Assembly: GCA_030640765.1 (NCBI GenBank)
Contig: DAOWIT010000097.1
Span: 1-7,723 of the forward strand
Origin: Candidatus Latescibacterota bacterium
GTDB lineage: Bacteria; Latescibacterota; MVCY01
Direction of reading: 5' to 3'
Length of the DNA stretch: 7,723 nt
In this document: positions 1 to 6,830 of the stretch, one piece after another
How positions within the stretch are numbered: the first letter of the stretch is position 1
Layout: each line of letters starts with the position of its first letter
The notes under the pieces: generated by a model
What the model was told of the DNA's origin: nothing
The model's input: the letters and a program-made list of their open reading frames with translations, nothing else
The model's database searches: none
Program-made: the position numbers and the translations under genes

Positions 1-1
1 A

Positions 2-658
2 GTTTGTTCGCAGAGGGTAAAAACGATTAAAACAGTCAGAACCCATAAAGGTCTTTACCGATTCGTCTGGATTTTTTGTAGGATCATTTTTAAGGTGTTC
101 TTTCGACTCAAAGTCGAAGGAGAGGACTATGTCCCTGTTAGCAATGGGGTGATCTTGGCTTCAAACCATATCTCCCTGTTGGACCCTCCTGTGATAGGAA
201 TTGCCACTACCCGAGAACTGAATTATCTGGCCAAGGCCGAGCTATTTGATCAGCCTATCTTAGGGTGGCTAATAACGGAACTCAACGCTTTCCCTGTAAA
301 GCGGGGAGGGATAGATAGAAATGCTTTGAAGAAGATGGCAGGTTTGCTCCAACGAGGGAAAGCACTGCTACTTTTTCCCGAAGGCACAAGAAGCAAAGGG
401 GGCGAGCTGGGCAGAGCGAAATCCGGAGTGGGAATGCTGGCCCTCAAGACAGAGACGCCGGTTGTGCCGGTTCATATCTCCGGTTCCAAAAGGTTTCTCA
501 GAACTCTACTGAGACGGGACAGAATATGGGTGAAATTTGGGCAAGCCTTATTCCCTGCAGATTTTAGGCTCAGCGCTGATCACCGTTGCAACTATCAATT
601 GTTAGTCCAACAGGTGATGTCCGAGATAAAAACTCTGGCCGAGGAAAAAGCGAAGTAA
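2..658 (+). CDS. plsC: 1-acyl-sn-glycerol-3-phosphate acyltransferase (PlsC/LPLAT family), 5' end probably outside window
   Basis: It transfers a fatty acyl group to the sn-2 position of lysophosphatidate, giving phosphatidate for membrane lipid synthesis, and acts at the inner face of the cytoplasmic membrane. Counting from the GTG at 95, the family blocks appear in order: NHISLLD (catalytic His25 and Asp30), FPVKRGG (66-72), FPEGTR (94-99) and VPVHI (124-128). The frame is open from base 2, and the codons before 95 encode YRFVWIFCRIIFKVFFRL, the amphipathic or membrane N-terminal segment normal for PlsC. No ATG, GTG or TTG lies in frame before 95, so the true start is probably upstream of the window. 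The GTG at 95 is the only in-window start, giving 187 aa, which is short for the family. An in-frame fusion to an upstream gene such as cmk cannot be excluded. A terminator follows the gene. The family is certain; the exact acceptor specificity is inferred. Confidence 0.9.
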   Translation, partial: VCSQRVKTIKTVRTHKGLYRFVWIFCRIIFKVFFRLKVEGEDYVPVSNGVILASNHISLLDPPVIGIATTRELNYLAKAELFDQPILGWLITELNAFPVKRGGIDRNALKKMAGLLQRGKALLLFPEGTRSKGGELGRAKSGVGMLALKTETPVVPVHISGSKRFLRTLLRRDRIWVKFGQALFPADFRLSADHRCNYQLLVQQVMSEIKTLAEEKAK

Positions 659-670
659 CAGTTGAGCTAC

Positions 671-820
671 AAGACACTAAGACACCAAGATCAAATAATA
701 AATCTTTCCTGCCTATCGGCAGATAGGTTTTTTTCTAATAAAGGTCTACAACTCAGATATTTCCTTTGTGTCTTTGCCTGCCCCGTAGGGAAGAATGACC
801 GTATCGGGGTGCCTTAGTGG
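671..820. repeat. Decayed intergenic palindromic repeat between plsC and ispH
   Basis: AAGACACT (671-678) and AAGACACC (679-686) are tandem 8-mers. Inverted partners lie to the right: 808-820, reverse complemented, matches 674-686 at 11 of 13 positions, and 763-776 matches the same arm at about 11 of 14. The two right-hand pieces are split by about 30 nt carrying CCCCG (781-785) and CGGGG (805-809). I read it as a worn dyad element, with the terminator hairpin sitting in its middle. No ORF in 659-862 looks coding. Confidence 0.4.
709..734 (+). terminator. Intrinsic terminator after plsC
   Basis: Stem CCTATC (712-717) pairs with GATAGG (722-727) across the 4-nt loop GGCA, and seven T residues (728-734) follow at once. 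An overlapping alternative stem, CTGCC (709-713) with GGCAG (718-722), competes for the same bases. Position about 50 nt after the plsC stop and the uninterrupted T-run fit Rho-independent termination. This separates plsC from the ispH operon. Confidence 0.7.
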
Positions 821-862
821 CTGGATAGGTACAAGCCGAAAAGTTGTTGAGATCAGACATTG

Positions 863-1708
863 ATGAAAATCGAACTTACCAAGGGAGTAGGATTCTGTTT
901 TGGGGTAAAACGGGCGGTTAACATAGCCTTGAACACGGTCAGAGAGGTAGGTCCTCCAGTTTACACCATAGGCCCCATCATCCATAATCCACAGGTAGTT
1001 GAGAAGTTAAGACAGCAGGGCATTATCCCGGTCGCAGAGATCACCGACGTACCTCCGGGAATAGTCATTATCCGCTCCCACGGCATTCATCCTGATCTTC
1101 TGCGGCAGATAAAAGAATCAGGCCACAGGGTGATTGATGCTACCTGCCCCTTTGTGCGGCGAGCCCAAAACTACGCAGAGCAGTTGAACAAAGAAGGGTT
1201 CAAGACCGTAATTGTGGGAAAGAAGGACCACCCTGAGGTAGAAGGCCTGCTGGGGCATTCTCGGCAAAAGGCAGTGGTCGTTTACAATAGTTCTGACTTA
1301 AAGCAGTTAGGTGGGCAGGGAAGAATCGGAGTTATTGCCCAGACTACGACTCCGTTTTCTCAGTTCCAGCAGGTGGTTCTGAAGCTATTGGAGAAAACCA
1401 AGGAACTAAGGGTATACAATACCACTTGCAGTTCAACTGAGAAGAGGCAAAAGGAGACGGCCAATCTGGCAAAGCGGGCAGATCTTATGCTAATCATGGG
1501 AGGAAAAAACAGTGCCAATACCTCCCGTTTGGCTGAGCTGTGCAGACAGATAGGAACAGAGACGCATCATATTGAAACAGCAGCAGAACTTTTGCCTGAG
1601 TGGCTTAAAGGAAAATCTCTGGTGGGGGTCTCCACCGGTACATCTACTCCCCATTGGGTAATCGACAAGTTAATCAGAAAGTTAAAGACCTTTCAACCAA
1701 CAACCTGA
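863..1708 (+). CDS. ispH: 4-hydroxy-3-methylbut-2-enyl diphosphate reductase (IspH/LytB)
   Basis: It catalyses the last step of the MEP pathway, reducing HMBPP to IPP and DMAPP with a [4Fe-4S] cluster in the cytosol. With ATG 863 as residue 1, the cluster cysteines are Cys12 (GFCFGVKRAV), Cys95 (DATCPFVRRA) and Cys189 (NTTCSSTEKRQ). Substrate-binding residues are seen as His41 (GPIIHNPQVV), His73 (IRSHGI), and His123 and Glu125 (KKDHPEVEG), with the later SANTSRL block. The C-terminal phosphate-binding segment reads GVSTGTSTPHW, where GASTP is usual; the key Ser is kept. At 281 aa the protein is full length. A TTG immediately before the ATG (860) could add one residue. The Shine-Dalgarno is weak (GAGA at 849-852). 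It lies 55 nt upstream of rpsA, probably in one transcript. IspH is fused to S1 in some Firmicutes; here the two are separate. Confidence 0.96.
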   Translation: MKIELTKGVGFCFGVKRAVNIALNTVREVGPPVYTIGPIIHNPQVVEKLRQQGIIPVAEITDVPPGIVIIRSHGIHPDLLRQIKESGHRVIDATCPFVRRAQNYAEQLNKEGFKTVIVGKKDHPEVEGLLGHSRQKAVVVYNSSDLKQLGGQGRIGVIAQTTTPFSQFQQVVLKLLEKTKELRVYNTTCSSTEKRQKETANLAKRADLMLIMGGKNSANTSRLAELCRQIGTETHHIETAAELLPEWLKGKSLVGVSTGTSTPHWVIDKLIRKLKTFQPTT

Positions 1709-1711
1709 AAC

Positions 1712-1738
1712 CCGCAGAGGCGGATGTACTCGCCTCTG
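1712..1738 (+). promoter_or_regulatory. Hairpin in the rpsA leader, just upstream of the ribosome binding site
   Basis: CAGAGGCG (1715-1722) pairs perfectly with CGCCTCTG (1731-1738) around an 8-nt loop, and the stem can extend through CCG (1711-1714)/CGG with one bulge. It ends 9 nt before the strong Shine-Dalgarno sequence (1748-1755). No T-run follows, so it is not an intrinsic terminator. In E. coli S1 represses its own translation through structured leader hairpins, so an autoregulatory role is plausible but inferred. It could also be a copy of a dispersed palindromic repeat, or an mRNA processing or stability element. Confidence 0.45.
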
Positions 1739-1763
1739 GCGGCACAAAAGGAGGTAAAAACTG

Positions 1764-3911
1764 ATGGCTGAACAGCAACAATCAGATGCTAACACTAAGA
1801 TGAGAGGAGGTAATATTCCTATTGACTTAGAAGCAAAGGAGTATTCGAATGAGGAATTCGCTGAGATGCTCCGCCTCTATGATGAAACCCTCAAAGGGAT
1901 CACAGAAGGAGAGATCGTCAAAGGGGAAGTGATTGCCATAGGTAAGGACAGCATTATTGTTGACATCGGATTTAAGTCAGAGGGAGAGATTCTCCTTTCC
2001 GAATTTGGAGATTCACCTCAACTAAAGGTGGGAGACCAGATCGATGTATTTCTGGAAAATGTAGAAGACCAAGACGGACAGCTGGTTATCTCCAAGCAAA
2101 AAGCAGATTTCATGCGAGTCTGGGATCAGATAAAGTCTATCTATGAAGCCAATGAAACGGTAGAAGGTGAATTACTCCGTCGGGTCAAGGGTGGAATCAT
2201 TGTTGACCTGCTTGGCGTGGAGGCTTTTCTTCCCGGTTCCCAGATCGATGTGAAACTGGTGAAGAACTTTGATCAATTCATAGGAAAGCAATTTCCTCTG
2301 AAAGTCATCAAGGTCAACAAAAGCAGGCGCAATATTGTTGTCTCCCGCCGGGCAGTGTTAGAAGAGGAGCAGACAAAAAGAAGAGAGGAACTTCTGGCTC
2401 AGCTCAAAGAGGGAGATATTCACGAAGGTCTGGTCAAAAACATCACCGATTTCGGTGTCTTTATTGACTTAGGCGGCATGGACGGTCTTCTACATATCAC
2501 CGATATGTCCTGGGGAAGAATCAGCCATCCCTCAGAGCTGGTAGCCATCGGAGATAAAATTAATGTTATAATCCTTAACTATGACCAGGAGAAAAAGAGA
2601 GTCTCTCTGGGACTGAAACAGCTTACTCCTCCTCCTTGGGAGAGTGTAGAGGAGAAATATCCTGTTGACGAGAAAGTGAGAGGCAAGATCGTCAGTATAA
2701 CCAACTATGGAGCTTTTATCCAGTTGGAAGAGGGCGTGGAAGGACTGATTCACATCTCCGAGATGTCCTGGACTCAACATATTCGCCATCCTTCTCATGT
2801 GGTGGCTATCGGCGATATTGTTGAAGCGGTTGTCTTGAACATGAACAAAGAGGAGAAAAAGATATCCCTCAGCCTGAAACAGGTGGAACCAGATCCATGG
2901 ATCTCCATAGGGGAGCGTTATCCGGCGGGAAAGACAGTCACCGGTAAAGTGCGAAGCCTCACAAATTTTGGCGCCTTCATTGAGATCGAAGATGGCATCG
3001 ATGGGCTACTTCATATCTCTGATATGTCCTGGACCAAAAGGATACACCATCCCAACGAACTTGTAAAAAAGGGGAGCAAGATCGAAGTAGTGGTTTTGAA
3101 CATCGACAAGGCGAATCGTAGAATCTCATTAGGTCTTAAACAACTTAAGCCTGATCCGTGGGAGGAGTTAGCGCTTAAATTCACTCCTGGCACGGTGACC
3201 GAAGGTAAAATTAGCCAGGTCTTGGACAGCGGGGTAGTTGTCGAACTGGAAGAAGACACTGAAGGCTTTGTGCCTGCTTCTCAATTGGGACAGCCAGAAT
3301 TGAAAAAACCCAACGAAGGGTTCAAGGTCGAAGACACATTGCCGCTGAAGGTGATTGAGTTCGATAAGGAGAAGAAGAAGATTGTACTCAGCGTCGAGGA
3401 GTACCTGAAAGAGAGGGAAAAGGAGGAGATAGAGAAGTACAAGCGTGAACATGCCCCGAAGCCTGTTACTATCGGCGATATGGTAAGCGAGCCCGAGGTA
3501 TTAAAACCAGAAGAAGAAATCGAAGCGCCAGAGGAACAGAAAGCGGAACCGCCAGCAGAACCAGAAGAACTGGCAGAACCGCCTGCTGTCGAGGTTGAGC
3601 TGAAAACTCCCGTCGAGGAAGAGCCCCCCTCTCCTGAAACTGAACCAGAGAAAAGTGAGGAACCGTCAGAGAAGACAGAACAGAAAGAACCGGTAAAAAA
3701 ACGGGGCAGAAAGAAGAAAGAACCCCCGGTTGAAGCAAAAGAGACTACAGAATCAGCTCAAGACGAAGCTGAGCCGAAAACTTCCCTTGAGGAAGAAACT
3801 CCCTCTTCTGAAATTGAAGCAGAGGGAGGCAAAAAGTCTTCGAAGAAGAAAGAACAGAAAAAACCGGCAAAAAAACGGAGCCCGAAGAAAAAGGAGACTG
3901 AAGAAAAGTAA
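1764..3911 (+). CDS. rpsA: 30S ribosomal protein S1, six S1 domains plus long charged tail
   Basis: S1 binds mRNA and brings it to the 30S subunit for initiation. Six OB-fold S1 repeats are visible at about residues 47-112, 131-197, 217-286, 302-373, 389-460 and 476-545. Repeats 3-5 are the most alike, each with an FG(V/A)FI core, a GL(L/I)HI(T/S)(D/E)MSW block and an SL(G/S)LKQ ending, as in Gram-negative S1; the first two are more divergent, also as usual. Residues from about 570 to 715 form a low-complexity Glu/Pro/Lys tail made partly of a duplicated block ending in basic patches. At 715 aa it is well beyond the roughly 557 aa of E. coli S1, and the tail accounts for the difference. The start is firm: AAGGAGGT (1748-1755) lies 8 nt before the ATG. 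The stop is separated from the mtaB start by one base. Confidence 0.97.
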   Translation: MAEQQQSDANTKMRGGNIPIDLEAKEYSNEEFAEMLRLYDETLKGITEGEIVKGEVIAIGKDSIIVDIGFKSEGEILLSEFGDSPQLKVGDQIDVFLENVEDQDGQLVISKQKADFMRVWDQIKSIYEANETVEGELLRRVKGGIIVDLLGVEAFLPGSQIDVKLVKNFDQFIGKQFPLKVIKVNKSRRNIVVSRRAVLEEEQTKRREELLAQLKEGDIHEGLVKNITDFGVFIDLGGMDGLLHITDMSWGRISHPSELVAIGDKINVIILNYDQEKKRVSLGLKQLTPPPWESVEEKYPVDEKVRGKIVSITNYGAFIQLEEGVEGLIHISEMSWTQHIRHPSHVVAIGDIVEAVVLNMNKEEKKISLSLKQVEPDPWISIGERYPAGKTVTGKVRSLTNFGAFIEIEDGIDGLLHISDMSWTKRIHHPNELVKKGSKIEVVVLNIDKANRRISLGLKQLKPDPWEELALKFTPGTVTEGKISQVLDSGVVVELEEDTEGFVPASQLGQPELKKPNEGFKVEDTLPLKVIEFDKEKKKIVLSVEEYLKEREKEEIEKYKREHAPKPVTIGDMVSEPEVLKPEEEIEAPEEQKAEPPAEPEELAEPPAVEVELKTPVEEEPPSPETEPEKSEEPSEKTEQKEPVKKRGRKKKEPPVEAKETTESAQDEAEPKTSLEEETPSSEIEAEGGKKSSKKKEQKKPAKKRSPKKKETEEK
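3594..3896 (+). repeat. Imperfect tandem duplication encoding the S1 C-terminal tail
   Basis: Residues 611-653 and 669-711 of S1 align with a constant offset of 58 residues (174 nt). Each copy runs from a (V/A)E-x-KT start through an acidic EEE-rich stretch to a basic end: KKRGRKKKE in copy 1 and KKRSPKKKE in copy 2. Both copies carry an in-frame A7 heptamer at the matching position (3695-3701 and 3869-3875). Protein-level similarity is clear; the DNA has diverged, so the duplication is not recent. Confidence 0.75.
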
Positions 3912-3912
3912 C

Positions 3913-5259
3913 TTGGAAACCAGACCGAAGGCGTCGTTTTCTACCATCGGTTGTAAACTCAACCAATACGAAACAGAGGGACTTAAAGAGCATTTCCGCT
4001 CAGAGGGATTCGAGGTTATCCCTTTTGGTCAGGAAGCCGATGTAGTGGTGGTCAACACCTGCACGGTCACGGCCAAGGGCGACCGTAGTTCTCGACAAGC
4101 CCTGCGGAGAGCGGTCAAAAGTTCTCCAGGGGCCATTGTGGCTGCAGTGGGCTGTTACGCCCAGATCTCTCCTCAGCAGCTCGCTTCTATCCCGGGAATC
4201 GACCTGGTAGTGGGAACAAGCCAAAGAGAACACCTCGTCGAACTTCTGAGACAAAGGCAGGAAAACCCGAGTGATCAGCCTCTTGTTTGCCGGGGAAAAT
4301 TCTCAGGTTTCCAGAACTTTGACATTACCTGTTTTGACCGCCACACTCGGGCCTTTGTTAAGGTTCAAGAAGGTTGTGACAACCGCTGTGCCTATTGCAT
4401 CGTCCCTTTCGCCAGAGGACCAAGCAGGAGCAGGCCGTTAGAGGATACCCTCCAACAGGTTGATCGTCTGGTTAACCGAGGTTACAAGGAGATTGTCCTA
4501 ACTGGAGTCTGTCTGGGGATTTACGGATGGGACCTTCCTTCAGACGACCAGAGAATAGATCTGAGGGAGCTGGTGAAGAGATTAGAAGAGCTGAAGGGAC
4601 TGGCAAGATACCGTTTAAGCTCTATCGAGCCCAGCTACATCTCTGAGGAACTGGTGGACCTGCTGAGCAGCTCGCCAAAATTCTGCCACCATCTGCACAT
4701 CCCGCTTCAAAGCGGAGACACACAGATATTGGAGAGAATGGGCCGTTCTTACTCGGCGGAAGAGTACCGGGATCTGCTCTGGATGCTTAAGACACAGATG
4801 CCAGATCTGGCAATAGGGGCAGATGTTATCGTGGGCTTCCCCGGGGAGACCGAGGACCACTTCCAGAATACCTACAGGTTGATTCAAAACCTTCCTCTCA
4901 GCTATCTTCATGTGTTCAGATTCTCTCCCCGAAAGGGGACGGCTGCTTACCAGATGGAAGATCGGGTAGACGATTACACCAAAAAACTCAGAAGTCAGAG
5001 GTTAAGAGAACTTGACCGGGAGAAGAGAAGAGCGTTCATAAGTTCCTTTCTGGGGCGAAGTCTGCCCGTGCTTTTTGAGACCAGTAGAGATAAACAGAGT
5101 GGACTGTTGACCGGCTTTACCGGTAATTACATCCGAGTGCTGGCAGAGGGCCCTGATGAGCTTATGAACCGGATAGTGAAGGTGAAGCTGGAGAGGATTC
5201 AGGGGAAAAAGGTGAGTGGGAAAATTGAATGCTTAGGGACAGTTGAAGCAGCACCCTGA
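3913..5259 (+). CDS. mtaB: tRNA (N6-threonylcarbamoyladenosine(37)-C2)-methylthiotransferase MtaB
   Basis: This radical-SAM enzyme adds a methylthio group to t6A37 of ANN-decoding tRNAs, giving ms2t6A. With TTG 3913 as residue 1, the N-terminal domain carries cluster cysteines Cys14 (TIGCKLNQYE), Cys50 (NTCTVT) and Cys81 (VGCYAQ). The radical-SAM motif is CDNRCAYC (Cys155, 159, 162), followed by HLHIPLQSGD, IVGFPGETEDH and a C-terminal TRAM-like domain (about 375-440). TIGCK-NQYE and the TG-x-x-LG-x-YGWD block favour MtaB over MiaB or RimO. The frame stays open upstream to 3730, but those codons overlap the rpsA tail and encode a Lys/Arg-rich stretch absent from the family, so I chose the TTG; the protein is then 448 aa, normal size. 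It begins one base after the rpsA stop, suggesting translational coupling. AAGGAG (3891-3896) is 16 nt away, too far to be ideal. Confidence 0.93.
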   Translation: METRPKASFSTIGCKLNQYETEGLKEHFRSEGFEVIPFGQEADVVVVNTCTVTAKGDRSSRQALRRAVKSSPGAIVAAVGCYAQISPQQLASIPGIDLVVGTSQREHLVELLRQRQENPSDQPLVCRGKFSGFQNFDITCFDRHTRAFVKVQEGCDNRCAYCIVPFARGPSRSRPLEDTLQQVDRLVNRGYKEIVLTGVCLGIYGWDLPSDDQRIDLRELVKRLEELKGLARYRLSSIEPSYISEELVDLLSSSPKFCHHLHIPLQSGDTQILERMGRSYSAEEYRDLLWMLKTQMPDLAIGADVIVGFPGETEDHFQNTYRLIQNLPLSYLHVFRFSPRKGTAAYQMEDRVDDYTKKLRSQRLRELDREKRRAFISSFLGRSLPVLFETSRDKQSGLLTGFTGNYIRVLAEGPDELMNRIVKVKLERIQGKKVSGKIECLGTVEAAP

Positions 5260-5313
5260 CTGCATAGCTTTTCTTTACTGCGTGTTTCCTTAGATATTCG
5301 GAATGCATTTGGG

Positions 5314-6627
5314 ATGAAATCGAAGCGATTTTACATCGAGACCTACGGCTGCCAGATGAATCAGGCCGATTCTGAAGTCATAAGCAGGATCCTCCTGGAT
5401 GCAGACCACCAGCCGGCACAGATGGAGGAAGCCGACCTTATCTTGTTGAATACCTGTGCGGTCAGGGAGCATGCAGAACAGAGGGTGCTGGGCAGGATTG
5501 GTGAGTTGCGCCAGCTTAAACTAAAAAAACCGGAGTTGGTTTTGGCAGTGGTGGGCTGTATGGCCCAGAGAGTGGGGCGGAAGCTTGTAGAGAAAAATCC
5601 CCATTTGAATCTGATCGCTGGCCCAGACAGCTACCGACAGCTTCCCCAGATGATTGAGGCTTCTGGCAATGGCTGCTCCGTCGTTAAGACTGAACTGGTC
5701 CCTCAGGAGACCTATTCAGACATCCCCCCCTGCCGTCAAGAGAGGATAAGAGCCTGGGTCCCGATTATGCGCGGATGTGACAACTTCTGTTCTTACTGTG
5801 TGGTTCCTTATGTTCGAGGCAGAGAGAGGAGTATCTCCCACCTTCACATCCTGAGAGAGATCTTAAGGCTTGCCGAACAAGGATACAAGGAGGTGACCCT
5901 CTTAGGGCAAAATGTGAACTCCTATCGAGACGGCCAGGTAGATTTCGCTGAACTTCTCAGGCTTATTGACCAGAACACAGGGATACCCCGCCTCCGTTTC
6001 TTAAGTCCTCATCCTAAAGATGTGTCCGAGAGAGTATTAGCTATAATGGCAGAGGGAAAAAGCATCTGCGAGCACCTCCATCTCCCCCTACAATCCGGGT
6101 CAACCAAGATACTGCAGAGGATGAGACGAGGCTACACCGCAGAACAGTTTTTAGACTTGGTAGGCCGTGCTAGAAAGACTATCAACCGACTGGCGCTGAG
6201 CACAGACATCATTGTGAGTTTTCCCGGAGAGACGGAAGAAGACTTCCAGGAGACATTGAATTTAGTGCAGGAAATCCAGTTTGACTCTGCCTTCACTTAC
6301 CGTTATTCTCCCCGCCGAGGAACCCAGGCTTTTGATCTGCCCGACGATGTGCCCCCAGAAGAGAAACGGCAGCGACTGGAGAGGTTGATTTCGCTGCAGC
6401 GTCAGATAATGGCAAAAAAACATAAGAAGTTAATCGGATCCCGTCTGGAGGTGTTGGTAGAGAGGATAAATAGAAGGGGAAACCTGCTGGGCAGAACCAG
6501 AAATGACCGGCCGGTTGCTCTGGAGGATGGTTCAGCTCTGGCGCTGGGAAATATTGTGGAGGTGGAGGTAGTCGGAGCAACCAGTGCTACCCTGGTGGGA
6601 AAGGTCCTATCCGAAGATTCAACCTAG
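5314..6627 (+). CDS. miaB: tRNA-2-methylthio-N6-dimethylallyladenosine synthase MiaB
   Basis: It methylthiolates i6A37 in UNN-decoding tRNAs to ms2i6A, using two [4Fe-4S] clusters and SAM. Seen in order: Cys13 (YIETYGCQMNQADSE), Cys48 (NTCAVREHAEQR) and Cys82 (VVGCMAQR) in the N-terminal domain; the radical-SAM triad Cys155/159/162 (GCDNFCSYCVVPYVRGRE); LLGQNVNSY; RFLSPHPKD; HLHLPLQSGS; SFPGETEEDF; YSPRRGTQA; and a TRAM domain (about 372-433). GCQMNQADSE, NTCAVRE and GQNVNSY are MiaB hallmarks and separate it from the adjacent paralogue mtaB. At 437 aa it is full length. The ATG has only a weak Shine-Dalgarno candidate (GGAA at 5300-5303), and the 54 nt after mtaB hold no terminator, so co-transcription is likely. 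The stop codon lies inside the left arm of an inverted repeat. Confidence 0.96.
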   Translation: MKSKRFYIETYGCQMNQADSEVISRILLDADHQPAQMEEADLILLNTCAVREHAEQRVLGRIGELRQLKLKKPELVLAVVGCMAQRVGRKLVEKNPHLNLIAGPDSYRQLPQMIEASGNGCSVVKTELVPQETYSDIPPCRQERIRAWVPIMRGCDNFCSYCVVPYVRGRERSISHLHILREILRLAEQGYKEVTLLGQNVNSYRDGQVDFAELLRLIDQNTGIPRLRFLSPHPKDVSERVLAIMAEGKSICEHLHLPLQSGSTKILQRMRRGYTAEQFLDLVGRARKTINRLALSTDIIVSFPGETEEDFQETLNLVQEIQFDSAFTYRYSPRRGTQAFDLPDDVPPEEKRQRLERLISLQRQIMAKKHKKLIGSRLEVLVERINRRGNLLGRTRNDRPVALEDGSALALGNIVEVEVVGATSATLVGKVLSEDST

Positions 6628-6680
6628 ATTCGGAAGAATTCATCTGTGAGGTTGATGTAAACACCGTGAAATGCTTAAGA

Positions 6681-6752
6681 AGCCCACGATTTCAATCGAC
6701 GGTTAACAGTTTTATTGACAGGTTTTTTAGGCCCACGAATAAATTCGTGGGC
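6681..6752. repeat. Pair of REP-like palindromes, one intact and one decayed
   Basis: The intact copy has arms GCCCACGAA (6731-6739) and TTCGTGGGC (6744-6752) around TAAA, a perfect 9-bp stem (10 bp counting the T-A closing pair). The second copy, AGCCCACGATTTCAATCG (6681-6698), keeps the left arm and a CGATT/AATCG core, but its right arm has decayed to ACGG. Neither is followed by a T-run, so I do not call them intrinsic terminators. Confidence 0.6.
6715..6743 (+). promoter_or_regulatory. Candidate sigma70-type promoter for the LapA-like gene
   Basis: A perfect TTGACA (6715-6720) is followed, after a 17-nt spacer, by AATAAA (6738-6743), matching 4 of 6 bases of TATAAT. The -10 would fall in the loop and inner stem of the intact palindrome, about 90 nt before the ATG. 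Support is the -35 match and spacing only; the -10 is mediocre. Confidence 0.35.
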
Positions 6753-6830
6753 TGCTAGAGGGTGAAATTCCGAATGTAGGTTCAACTAAATGAGCATAAC
6801 TTTAAACCCTTGTCTCAAGGAGGTCGCTAA

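Larger units (their letters stand above)
6618..6785. repeat. 168-bp segment bounded by 18-nt imperfect inverted repeats, between miaB and the LapA-like gene
   Basis: Left arm TTCAACCTAGATTCGGAA (6618-6635) matches the reverse complement of the right arm (6768-6785) at 16 of 18 positions, with eight identical at the inner end. The left arm covers the miaB stop codon (6625-6627). Matching stops outside the arms. Inside are two oppositely placed copies of an AGCCCACGA palindrome. No transposase is present. It may be a MITE-like non-autonomous element, or a long-range stem in the miaB 3' UTR. Confidence 0.5.

Noticed and set aside
1709..1763. Terminator between ispH and rpsA
   Set aside because: The hairpin is followed by GCGGCAC and the ribosome binding site, not by T residues.
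3730..3912. A 61-codon in-frame upstream extension of mtaB overlapping the rpsA tail
   Set aside because: It is entirely Lys/Arg/Leu-rich because it is the +1 frame of a low-complexity Lys/Glu coding region. No MtaB has such a leader, and S1 explains the DNA.
3469..3993. Several minus-strand ORFs opposite the S1 tail and the mtaB start
   Set aside because: Their Phe/Leu/Ser-rich products are the reverse reading of GAA/AAA-rich codons. They have no ribosome binding site and no domain.
6731..6752. Intrinsic terminator for miaB
   Set aside because: The stem is perfect but no T-run follows on either strand; the Ts lie before the hairpin.
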